This document shows, piece after piece, positions 1 through 13,000 of a stretch of DNA of 64,000 bases (positions are counted from its first letter, which is position 1; every line of letters begins with the position of its first letter). The stretch is from contig CP136065.1 in NCBI GenBank assembly GCA_032622095.1, positions 153,145,577-153,209,576 of the forward strand. The letters run 5' to 3'. This DNA comes from Siphonodentalium dalli (taxonomy: Eukaryota; Mollusca; Scaphopoda; Gadilida; Siphonodentaliidae). The position numbers were made by a program, and so were the translations under genes. The notes beneath the pieces were generated by a model. That model made no database searches. It saw only the letters and a program-made list of their open reading frames with translations, and was not told the origin of the DNA.

Positions 1-582
1 TCGTGGTACACGAAATGGAATAAATTGGTAAAGAAGCGATTTCGGTGTCAAAAAACACAGAAGAGTCTGCAGTATAACATATCTAAAATCCGCTAAAATC
101 TGCTTTGGGGAAACTTTATTATCCAAGATGGCATCCGAACATGAATGTCTATATTACAATAGTTATCGATATAAGTCATAATACAATATATTGTGACATA
201 GGAATTCCGCAGTTATGCCATATTGTGTGAAATTAGAGTAACGAAGCAATAGACACGGACAGAAAATAATACAATTGCGAACATGAAATGGCTGTCAAAA
301 TGGCCACAACCCCAAGCAACATATTGGATAACCACATAGGAGTGAAAATAGGTATTGGTAATATACAAGTTCTATAGCAGTAATTTTTTAAAGGTTTGGT
401 GTTGTAGATATAAAAATAAATGATGATCGGTCACATTCGTGAGACTTCTCTGAGTACATATATCTATGCTTCTAGAAAAGGTCACAGAATCAATACATCC
501 CAATTAAATCTGATTTAACTGTTTAATTACATATATATCACACGATGTAAGATAAATAGTACCGATAAAACTGCATTATTTT
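1..582. other. AT-rich sequence, nothing recognised
   Basis: No exon with splice signals was recognised on either strand; likely intron of the BAIAP3-like gene beyond exon 986. Confidence 0.6.
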
Positions 583-950
583 TCAGTTTCTGGGTGTCCA
601 AAAGTCCAGATTTAACCATTGTATGAGACCAAATTTCATTGAGATCCGATAACCCATGGTTTGAGATATATGAGGGGACGGACAGAAATCCAACATTTTC
701 AAATAAATCAAGAGGGATAACTCTTGAACGGAAAATGTGAACAATATCAATGAACCCACTTTTGAAAGCCCTCCTGATGATAAACCAGCATACAAAAATT
801 CATTGAGATCAGATCACCCATGGTTGAGATATATGAGTGGACACATGGATGCACGGACAGACGGCAGGCATTCTCGTCAAGATTTTAAGGCCTGGACAGA
901 CGCATGTAATCCAGTATACCCCCCATATTTTGGGATGGGGTTATAATTAT
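583..950 (+). repeat. pearl/Helentron-like element, short copy
   Basis: Two core monomers about 163 bp apart (CAAATTTCATTGAGATCCGA; ATTCATTGAGATCAGATC), a GGACGGACAG microsatellite-like run, then CAGTATACCCCCC and GGGGTTATAAT forming a terminal hairpin. This layout matches bivalve pearl/CvE elements. Confidence 0.6.
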
Positions 951-985
951 AGTATCTAGATTGAAGCTATAGCTATATCACTTAC

Positions 986-1099
986 AGAATATTGTCTTGA
1001 TTTGATTCGATGTATTGTCAATCCCTTATCATTGGCAAAGAAAAATTCGACTAGTAAACCAATGGCATCATACATCCTCTGGTAGAATACTGGTGCTCT
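986..1099 (-). CDS. BAIAP3: BAIAP3-like exon: MHD2, FYQRMYDAIGLLVEFF
   Basis: A 114-nt, 38-residue, phase 0/0 exon between tttattgcag and gtaagt. It encodes RAPVFYQRMYDAIGLLVEFF, then FANDKGLTIHRIKSRQYS. The FY.RL.DA..LLV.FF.A..KGL pattern is the end of MHD2 in BAIAP3/UNC13D. No further exon was recognised between 985 and the window edge, so C2B and the 3' end lie outside. Confidence 0.93.
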
Positions 1100-4000
1100 C
1101 TGCAATAAAGGAAATTGAGGTGTTTCAGGCAGTGTTCGACACACAAAATGAGAATAAGTGTAGAAACGATAAATCATATAGAAATAACTATAGGCCATTC
1201 TCATTGTGACGGTTAAAACTTGATACATGTCAGCATTACCACAAAATTATATTCATATTTCAGACCAAGTCTATAAGTGGAAATAGAAAGTAGTTTAATT
1301 TGTATGACAATGGATATTGTTTATAGGGGCACAAGCTGAAATGAAGAATTGGACAGGCTTCATTGTGAGCCTGACTATGCAAATAAGTGATTATTTATAC
1401 ATGAAAGGCTGCAATTTAGTAATTTAGTCTTTTCTTTGGAGGAGATAAACACATTTTTATGTAATTCCAACAATAAAAAATAATGGGGAAGATAGAATCT
1501 ATCATAATAGTCTTTTCTTTCCTTGAGTGGAAAGAATCCCTTTTACAGGGTTTAGCCATTCTGATATCTAAATTCATAAGCGTACCCAGCCATTAAAGAA
1601 ATACAGGGTCAAATGGAATGCAAAACAGACGTTTTCAACGAAGATTCTCATATTCCAGATGCCAGAATGAAATTCAATAATACCATTTCTTCCTTCTCCA
1701 GAACATCTCGGAATTCTTCAAGCGTTTCCAACCATATAGATTCTAAAATTCTATCAAAGTTCGTTTTCAGCAGATTCTTGTTCAATGTAAGTAGGTTGCT
1801 ATCCAGGTATTCCATCAAATCACCTATTGCCTGCAGATAAAAATTAAAACAAAGAATAAAGTTTCAAATTACAAAGTGACAGCGGGAATGCATGACAGAA
1901 ATTTGAGGATCTAACCTCATAAAAGTTGAATCAATTTGGTCATGAAAATGTTATAAATTTGTTTCACAATAAGAGTATTTTTTATAATTCCAAGTAAAAA
2001 ATATGGACACTTCTAATTTTAGTGAGAATTTTTTTATATTCACTACCAGGTTTCCCACAGGTCAGTTTTAATGAAATTCAAGGCCACTTCATGACAATTT
2101 TCAAAAATTAAATTTAACCCTTTCTTTACTAAATACTCATCGACTAGTAGTTCCCATAGGAAATGTTCAGATAATAAGTTCAACAAACGACCATGGGTCT
2201 TTTGTTGAACTTATTATCTAATCATTTCCCAGGGCTGGCGATCTAGAAAATCCAGGAGGGCTATTAATAGCCCTCCTAGATATGCCCAGGAGGGCTATAG
2301 CCCTCCTCAACTTTTAAAGTTATGATTTATTTTATCTGAGTTACTATTGCCGTTAGTTTGTCTATTTTTGATGTTGTACATGTATAACTCCATCAGAATT
2401 AATTTTCTTCATGTGGAAACAAAGTGTCTACAGAGTTGTGAATGTCAAAATCACCCACAGTAATTATGGTATGGTGAATATTTAACTATGTTTTATATGT
2501 TATGATAATTTATATTGAACCAGAAACAAAATGTAAGCGTGTTTGTACTCAACAATTTGTCAGTCGGTGTCCAACCCATGCAACGGAATTGGGTGAGTTT
2601 GTCCACATTAAAAGCATTCTCCATGAAAGTGTAATTTAACATAAAACACACAATCAAGAACAATATTAAATCCAGTATATTTGTACTTGAATATTGACTG
2701 CTTTTTCTCTCAAAGTAATCCATATTCCATTGCCGATCTCAGACTGCTGCTTGCAGCGGTCAAGTCGCTATCTATAGATTTACTGGGTGTTTGCAATTGG
2801 GGACATAGATAATAGTTTCTGAACTTTAATAATTGAATAACAGTGTAAACTAGAATACGTGGATACATTTAGCTAATTATATTAAAATATTGTCAATCGA
2901 AGCGATAAAAGACGGCTGCAAGCTAAATACAATTTTCACTGATAGGAACCGGAAACGGAACGAAAGGTTGAACTTAATTGGGACAGTGACATTTGGTTCT
3001 CACTATCCACAAACATGTGTCATTTTATCCAGTGAAATATATTGTAAGCTCAATCTTATGAAGAGAAATAATTTATTTTGGTCATAATATGTGTGAGAAT
3101 CGATCAAAAGATCAGATTTACGAAACAGTTCGTTCCGGAATTTACTGATTCCTTTATAATTCCCATTTGACATTACCGTCAGGTCACGCATGCGCACAGT
3201 CCCCACACTGTACAATATAATTACGATTTTGATGCAGTATTTTACTCATTAAACACAATAAAATAACTAAATAATAAATGTCCTATCGTAGACGAGGCGG
3301 GCTATAAAAAGCCCGCCTTGGAAAATTCTAGGCGGGCTGTAGGCGGGCAGCCCGCCAGCCCGCCTTGAGATTTCCAGGCCTGATTTCCCACCAATAAGTA
3401 TGAGTTCTGTATTATGATTTTGTCTGGCTGTTGTCTCCTCATATATCCTTATCATCCCTCCAAATGAATAGTAAACCATCGCAATCTATACTGTTATAAC
3501 TCAGTAGGAGAATCCATTTAGCATAGAAAGTGTTAGTCCTATATAGCAAATCAAGTACATTTCAGGTAGGCCCCTGCGAAACAAGAGATTACAGATGAAT
3601 CGAATCTCAAATCGAATATAGATAGATAGATATATTTATTGCAATACACCAATGTATGGCAGTTGCACAATTGAAAATAACGAACACATATATCATAAAC
3701 AACATAATAAAAAAATATAGTATAGTTCATTTCTAATAATTAGGGGATACAGTTTTGTGATTTTGGAAAGGTACAGGGTGAATTATCTGCGCAAATTTAG
3801 TTAATGGCGGAGCTTGCCACAGCCACAGTATATTCGCCCTGTACCTTTCCAAAATCATTAGATACCACACTGTTATCCCATTCTAATTCTCTTTGAACTT
3901 GAAATGTTATTTCGACACACACATATCTTATAATTTTCTATGAATTGTGCAGTCATAGAAAATACTCAGCCAATTCACTCTTTGTTTTTTAAATTTAATG

Positions 4001-7000
4001 CGCTGGATAAAATATGGTCCCTAAATTAGCATCGCTCTTATCGTTAAAAATCCTGATAAAGATGAAAAATTGCCACCTCAAATAGAAATAAATATGCACA
4101 AAAATTAAGTTTTTGCAAGTACCTAATGTCTATCTCAGATGTCTATCACTTACAAACTGCAGTTTTCATTTTACCGCGAACTTGAAGTTGAATTGAAACA
4201 ATGGAAAATTGTTTACTCATTGAGATGTGTAGTTCACGCCGTATCTGTCATGGTTACATGTCAAGAAATTTGGTTAAATGACATTAGAGACAATGTTAAT
4301 ATGGGCTATAACAGTGTGGTATTTTGTGATTTCTGAAAGTACATATATACAGGGCGAATGTACTGACTGTCAAATTTCGACAAAAGCAATGCCGCTGTTT
4401 TGTTTATATAGAAACCAACTAGTAACGGAAGTCAGTAGACCAGATGCCAGCTCTATGCATCTACTCTGTAACATCGTCAGCATGTACTGCATAAGCCTGA
4501 CAACATGGGGAGGAACGGAACAATGAGTGGAGCTGGATGGGCCATGAACGAGACTAGGTAGTCAGCTGCCATCAATATTGGCAGGTAGGAATATCTAACA
4601 TTTAAGCAGTGAACCAGACTGCACTTTGCAACAGTTTATCCATAATTAACTCCCCGCAAATCGTTGATGTTTCAGGGGGTATATTGGTGACAAGGGCATT
4701 AGAATGATAATTATACGCCTTTGCAAATTGCAATTATTAAAGGTACTCAATCCGATTAGACGCTCCTAAATTACTATTTCTTTGGCTTTGGGGGTAAAAA
4801 TTATTTGATTCGAGTCGAGGAACCCACCCTTCAAAGCTCAGAGTGATCAGATATCGATTTTTGAAATGTGATAATTTTTGGAGATGTGGGCCACTTCCAC
4901 GTCTCAAATGGACAAATTGCGGGTGTAAGATGGATAACTCTAAAATCAAGTGGTTATTATTAACAATAATAACCACTTGATTTTAGAGTTATCCATCTTA
5001 CACCCGCAATTTGTCCATAATTTGTCCGTTTGAGACATGGAAGTGGCCCACATCTCCAAAAATTAACACATTTCAATAATCGATATCTGATCACTCTGAG
5101 CTTTGAAGGGTGGGTTCCTCAACTCAAATCAAATATTTTTTACCCCTGAAGCCAAAGAAATAGTAATTTAGGGGTACTTAATCGGATTGAGTACCTTTAA
5201 CTACTGAGCTGTTTTCTCTAAATGAAAATCATTATGTTACACACATATTAAAGCAGTTAGTTTTCCATGATTGTTTTTCTTGATACCGGTACATGTTGTT
5301 ACAAATTTTGGTTAGCTTCATTCATATGGCAAAAATCAGGGTCGTTTCTTTCAACGTGATATAATTATGTACATGAACCTAACTTGGGTATGAAAATACC
5401 ATTTTCAGCAAACCTGGGTAACAAAATACCAGTTTTATGAACCTGGGAAATTTAGTTCTCAAAAACCATGGGATAACGACCAATTCAGCAATATTACTAT
5501 TTGTACTTGGGTAAAATAAGGTGCAATTACAAGTGTGTCATGTGGGGATGGAGTGTGTTACAAGTTGCAATGTATATAAGACCCACCGTTTCAGTCACAA
5601 AAAACATTTTCTCATCTTCAAATGAAGGTTGGTACAGTTTGAGTTTCGAAAATCATGAACATATTGTAAGTCTGCAATTACATACATTTAACGAATGCAT
5701 AGACGAATATATCATCTCTGATTAATTAAGATTGTTCGCATACGTGAAATGTTTTCAATAAGTCCAAAGACGCCCTATATTTGAGTGATCAGATGAGAAA
5801 TGCACTGTATATTACCATTACCTCGTTGGGAGGTATTACTGTATATATGGTACAAATCAATGGAACAAGATAAAACACCAAGTTATAGGTTAAACTTTCA
5901 GGCATTATTCTAATAGACATATATCAGATTTATGGAGGCACAGACTCAGTATGAGTGCTCATTGCTTCAAATGTGCTTGCTTCAGTGAGTGCAAACAAAT
6001 GTAGAAAAGTGCATCTTCAAGCTCGTGTTCTTTATCACAGGTGAGTGCAAAAATGCCAAGGATGATTCGAAAATATTCTAATCATATGATCGAATCAAAA
6101 CGGCAGCCTGATTCGCGAATCGAATCTCGAAGCTTTGAAGGGGCCTAATTTCAGGCCTTGAATGATGATTTGTCAGATTGGAGGCTATTCCAGGTATTCA
6201 AGACCCCAAGAGAGTCCTGATAACTTACATCATCTGCAGGTAGAGACTCTGGGGCCCAGTTCAGATGGAATACATCCTTCTTGATATCTGGCCTCATCTG
6301 TAAGAAAAAGATCCATGTTTGAATTACAGGGCCTCTAAAATTTCTACGAACTTTAACCAAGACAAGATCAAACATTTAATTGTTGATGTATGAGAATGTG
6401 GTCCAAAGATATCATCACCAAATTCATCCACTGGGGACCTTATTCAGCTTGGGCTCATCTCTGGAAAGTACCTTTATTATCAAATTAACAATTTCTTTAG
6501 TTTCTTTGGAAAGTTTCTTTTTAAGTTTTGTTTTATTTACTCTATAGTGTCCAAACTGGCAGATGACACAATGCATAATCGAGGTGCCCAATGGATGCAC
6601 ATCACCATCTGGGAACTTAAATATGAGGTTAAGTCTACAATAGCAGATGAAGCCATGCAGAATGAGGTCCTCAGAGGATGATTCGGTAATCCTAGCCAGC
6701 TGTGTGGGGTAGCGTCACTAAATTCACCCTTGGGGGACCTCATTCCGCAAAAGTCCTGCACCATATTCTCAGGCCTGTATACTTGGATAAATACAAAATT
6801 TGGAATCCTTAGTTTTCAAAATGAATCCAACCGATTCAAGTTGAAGGCCCAGATTGGTTTTGAACATATTATTGTCAGGCGTCATGTGAGGCGAAGTGAT
6901 CTCAATGAGCCTCACATGACACCATATCCGACCACTAAGCATCCTGTAATGTATTTATTATGTCAATGGACAAAATCCAACATATCCCTTTAATTAATCA

Positions 7001-10000
7001 TCACTGCAATTTATTGTAATTTGGTAAGTTTAATGTGTCGTCTATGGTAAGTCTATGGCCATTAACTTATGTAACGTCACAGTGACGCAGCATGGGCGTT
7101 GAACGTCAATGCATTGAGTCAATGGCTAATTACCAGAAGTAGGACAACTTGTTGAGTTTGACAGTTAATTTATGAGTTTTTCGAATTCCTCAAATATATC
7201 ACATGCATGTTTTGGTACATGGTACTATGTGTTTAAATTCGCAGAAAATGATTTCCAACAGATATCCCCTTTCTTGGCGCCAAAATACACCAAAAATATT
7301 CCCGAGGTGACAGATTCTGATAACAAGATGGTGGATAAGCACCTAATATTGATTTCATATGGGGTCACTGACCTAATATGGGTTCATATGCCGTCACTAT
7401 TTATCTACGCTGATTGGCTAATCGCAAGAGCCGACATAATTAATGAATATATAGGACCTTCCAATTATATTGTTGAGATAACAAGACTTCCAAAATAAAA
7501 TTCATATTAATGTCTATACACTTCACCTTATCTGCCACCCGATCAACAACATTCTTGATTTTTCGGACCATCTCGTCATCAGACGCTCGAATCACAGCAT
7601 ACAGGGACTTTCCCGTGTGGTTAGAATTCAACTTCTCCAGTTGCTGTTGAATCTCATCGAATTTGAGGGCTTCTGGTAATGTCTTCAGGGACTTCCGAAC
7701 TTGCTCGATGTTATTGATGGTGATACATAGCTACAACAAATTTGCAAGATTTAGATCGGCAAAAGCATAATATTGAGATCATTCAACATATAACATAGAC
7801 CTTCACATTTTTTTTATTTTAGAAAGGAGAATAAATATTTTTCAGAGTAATGAAGACAAATCTTCATTACCTTAGGGTCATTCAAGTAACCCTTCCATGA
7901 CTGCAGCTTCCTGAAATTTTGCGAAAACCCTGTGCCAATGCATTCTCATATATATGCGAGTCTCCCATAGGGAGCCTCGCATATATAAGAGAGGCCTAAC
8001 AATATTTACCTTGATCTTGTAAGACAGTGCATTCTCTTATATATGAGGCTCCCTGTGGGAGACTCGCATATATAAGAGAATACATTGGCACAGGATCTTT
8101 AATGCTGCACCAGCGTTGCTCCCATAAGGAAATGGTTAATGTTAGTGAGGTTTGATAAATACAATATGTTATAAACCAAGCAACATATTTTGATTGTGGT
8201 AAATACAGTGTTTATGAAGGTTTTTTATCCATGTTTGCAAATAGTGTGTCTGTCATTTTCAGAACGGGGTCCCCAGATGGTGAATTAAGTGATTCTATCA
8301 TGCACAGCTGGCTACCATCACCAAATTCACCATCTGGGGACCTCATTCTGTCTTTTTTGCAGAAAATAAAATGCATAATCGAGGTGACCAATGGGTGAAC
8401 ATCATCAACTTCAACTGGAAAACTTCAATCTGTGTCTAGGTCTCCCATAGCAGTTGAGGCCTAATCAGTATGAGGTCAAGAGGGTGAATTTGGTGTTGCT
8501 AGTCCACTGTGCAGGATAGCGTCATTAAATTCACCTCTGGGGACCTCATTCTGCAAACGACGGACACTATTTCTAGGCTTGTGGCTTTCTAACCTGCTCA
8601 GTTACATCAAACTGGCCTTCCTCGTCATAGTAACCTTCCCGAATCAGTTTGTTATGAATGAGATTCGCATACACCATGGCAGCTTCACTGACATCCTGCA
8701 AAAAAACAAAATCTTATCAAACACAATTATGCATAAGGCCATGCAATGTCAATTTCCTGGTTCTCATGGCCAATTTTTTTATTTCTGGAGCACACACCAA
8801 ATTAATGAAGTATATCGCCTCCACATCGGGCATAATTTCGGTTACCAATATTTCCCTAACAGATGTCGATAACAAATTTATTGATATATTCCACAGGGCC
8901 TTGTCATTTAGAAAGAGAGTAAAAATATAAATTAAAAATGAGTGTGCCCCTATAATAAACTATCGACATAATGCTTCTCAATGGAGAATACACATTTTAA
9001 CCTCTAACGGCCAGAATTCACAAATGCCTAATCTGATTACTAAAATTCCAATGACAGTTGCTCCAGTAATAGTATATATGGTATATAATTATACAAATGG
9101 TACACACTTTTAGGTTAAACTGTTAAAAAATACTCATAACACAGACGATGAAGAAATGTATTCTCCTCAAGCACCAGCTAGGGGTGACAGACTTTATTAC
9201 TGGAGAAAACACTAATCATGCTATTAGTTGCTAATTTTTTATACAGCGTGATAAAGCTAGATTGACCAATTCACTGATGAATAGATTCTTCCACAAAGTT
9301 CTAAAAGTGCACATTAACTCATTCAGTACCGGTGACGTATATATACGTCGCCCAGAACACCTTGTTTAAAACACATTCTGTGCTGGGCGAAAAACTTGCA
9401 ATTTCAATCTTAGTGCACATGTGTAGAATACTGCAGATTACAAGTTACATTTTGAGACAATTTGGGGGAGGGTCTGATATACATGCAAGCGTGTATGCTG
9501 TATTAGATGAACTTCCATTATGAGGACAAATTCAACGTGTACATATCATCATGTAGCCGAGGATGTCCTAGTTCAAACGATGTATCGGGCAGCTGCACAT
9601 GTTGAAGCATCTAGGACATACAGCCGTCTAAATATACACAGTGAAAACTGATGTGCTTTGTGGGCGTGACTTGCCGAGTTCAAACTCATGGAGAGGTCAA
9701 CATATACAGCGTACAGATCTGTTAATTGGAAACCGATTTTGATTGCGTAAAGGGCGATTACTATCAAGTCGGGGATGCCCTGATCCATCGTTCTAATGAG
9801 AATTTACTATAGAAAATCGCTCTTACATTTTTTAAGATATGAAACTCAAATTTGGTATTTAGGGAGTTTTAGATGTGATGAAACAGATAGAATTATCACA
9901 GAGTTACTTCAATGGCTCAAAACACAAATGGGAAGAAGGTCTCACCGACGATAGTACGATTGTTGTAAACCTCGGTCTAATGAAAAGCAGTCATCTGAAT

Positions 10001-13000
10001 GCTACTTTAGAATGAGATTCTTCATGTGTAGGGATTTTTTTTAAATACAAGCACACAATAGGCGACTACGCGCTATAGATTCTGACAGATTCTTTTGTGG
10101 GCATGTAAACCCTTCCATGACGGGAACTTCCTGAAATTTAGCAAAAACTCTGTGCCAATGCATTCTCTTATATATGCGAGTCCCCCATAGGGAGCCTTGC
10201 ATATATAAGAGAATAAATTGACCTAACAGTATTTACCTTGATCTTGTTGGCCAGTGCATTCGCTTACATATGTGAGGATCCTAAGACTCGCAAATATAAG
10301 AGAATGCACTGGCACAGATCTTTAATGCTCCGCCAGCACAGCTCCAGTCATGAAAAGGTTAAAATAATATGTTCAACTAACATTCTAATATCACAATGCA
10401 AAAGACCACCCATCAGAGGGTTTCACATGTAAAATCTTACCTCGGTCAGCTTTTTCACAAACTTGAAGCTTCCCAAAGAATCAGGCCAAGATAACTGTTT
10501 CCAAAACTCAATAATCTGTAAAACAGAAGAGAGAAATCTAATGGCAGTTATCCCTTTCTATAATAAATGGATTCTCCCACCCAGTTATAAAAGTATATGT
10601 TGGAATGGTCTATTATTCAACTGAAGGGTTTGCAGGAAAAACAAGAGATGGACTGTCGTCTGGTACATACCCCCTAGTGGCATACCGCCAAGTGTGGGCA
10701 TATCTATAACTTATGACTGCTATACTCAGACAGATGGACCCAAAAATCAGCATTTTCATATAAACGAATTATTCGCCCAAAAAAAACAAAACAAAACAGT
10801 TGAATGTGCCATTAAATGTACTCATAGTGGTGAACATCCATACAAAATTTCATTGAGATCCGAGCATTACTGTTCAAGTTATGACCTGAACAGACATCGG
10901 ATGAACCAAACAGCCAACATGTCCAGATAAACAAACTTGAATAACTCTAGAATGGAAAAGCCAAACAGAACAATGGAACCCTCTATTGAATGTCCTCACA
11001 GTGGTGAACATCCATACCAAATTTCATTGAGATCCCAGCACAACTGTTGAAGTTACGACATGAACAGACACCAGACGGACCAAAAAGCCAACATTTCCAG
11101 ATAAACAAAGATGTATAACTCTAGAATGGAAAATCCGAACAAAACGATGGAACCCTCTTTTTAATTTCTTCATAGTAGTGAACATCCATACCAAATTTCA
11201 TTGAGATCCCAGCACAACTGTTGAAGTTATGACATGAACAGACACCAGACAGACCAAAAAGCCAACATTTCCAGATAAACAAAGATGAATAACTCTAGAA
11301 TGGAAAATCCGAACAAAACGATGGAACCCTCTATTGAATGTTCTCATAGTAGTGAACATACATACCATATTTAATTGAGATCCGAGCACTATTGTTCAAG
11401 TTATGACATGAACAGACATCGGACGGACGTACGGACGCACGGACGAACGCACGGACGGACAGGTGCAAAACAGTATACCCCCCCTTTTTTTTTTAAAAGG
11501 GGGTATAATAAGCAGACAACAGAAAATACAAGTATAGAAGGAGTCCTATTATTGCAGGGAAATGTTCAGATAATAAGTTCAACAAATGACATATAGTCAT
11601 TCCTTAACTTATTATCTGAACATTTCCCAAGGGATAACTACTCGTTAATAAGTACATAGAAAATAAAAGATTAAAATGGAAGGCACCCTGTATGGTCAGC
11701 AATATAAACATAAGGTATGTTGCTCATGCCACGGCAAGATCTAGGGCAATATTTGACTTGATAAATCGATGAGGTGTCATTAAGATGAGAATGGGGTAAG
11801 TAATATATCCCAGGCACATAAAAAGTGTGCTTTGTTTTTGAGTAAATGTGCATCATTACATTGTTGCCATTCATCAGAAAGCTTTCCGATGAATGCATGC
11901 AACAAGCCATATTTCCGACTAAATTCTGAAAAGTTACCCATAATTCTGCTGTGGTTAAGGAGTCGATTATTTAGAGCATTGCTGTATGTTATGTAGATGC
12001 TATGCATGCCTCAAAATATGGTGCTGGACATTTGCAGAATGAGGTCCCCAGAGGGTGAATACAGTAACGTTACCCCACACAGCAGGCTAAATCACTAAAT
12101 TCACCCTCTAGGGACCTCATTCTGCTTAGGCCTCATCTTTTCTGGAAAGTATGTTTAATATCAAATTAACAAGTTTCTTAAGATTCTTTTGAAATGTCTT
12201 TAGAAAGTTGCTTTTTCTTTTATCAAGTTTTGTTTCTCTATAACCCTGAATTGGCAGATAACACTTGTGCATAATTGAGGTGCCCAATGGGTGCACATCA
12301 ACATCTGTAAACTTAAATCTGGGTCTAGGTCTCCCCTAGCAGATGAGGCCATGCAGAATTAGGACCCCCAGATGATGAATTTGGTGATGCTAGCCCACTG
12401 TGTGGGGTAGCATCACTAAATTCATCTTCTGGGGACCTCATTCTGCAAATGTCCAACACCATATTTTGAGTCCAGATGCTATGTAGACAATCTGTAGCCC
12501 TTTATTCACAGAATGGTGGAAACGGTGATGTTATTTAGGTAAGACACTGGTATGAATAATACTGATATAAAAAAGGCCAACACAATGATTGAGTCGATCT
12601 CAGTTATTTGTATATTGAGCAAGTTTTATACAATTTTATTGCACACCCATCAGCTACATGTAACCATTGGTTTATTTTTGCGAAATACAGAAGATTTTTT
12701 AAAAATCTACAAAAGATCGGTCTTGTCCTTCACATCACAACGAACTTGAGCAATAACGTTAACCAGTTCACACACTTGTGTTGTTCTATCTATTTATTTG
12801 ACGACGGCAAGTTTAACAGAAATTATCTTGACTATAATTGGACCTTTCCACCATTCTCCGCTGGCCTCATCCACATTCCACACGTTGTACTTTATATATC
12901 TCATCACAAACTGAGCGATGAACGGGGAATGACGAACAAATTCTACTATTATTTATAGAAACAGACATTTAAATACCAATGTTTAGAGTTAACAAGACAA

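Noticed and set aside
7172-7498. 108-codon plus-strand frame
   Set aside because: No recognised domain, no splice or promoter support, and it ends next to a minus-strand exon of a clear gene.
12552-12749. 65-codon plus frame starting MNNTDIKKANT
   Set aside because: Overlaps another frame, no splice or family support.
12608-12958. 116-codon plus frame and a ~50-codon minus frame (YIKYNVWNVDEASGEWW)
   Set aside because: No family recognised; the BAIAP3-like sequence joins across this interval without any extra residues.
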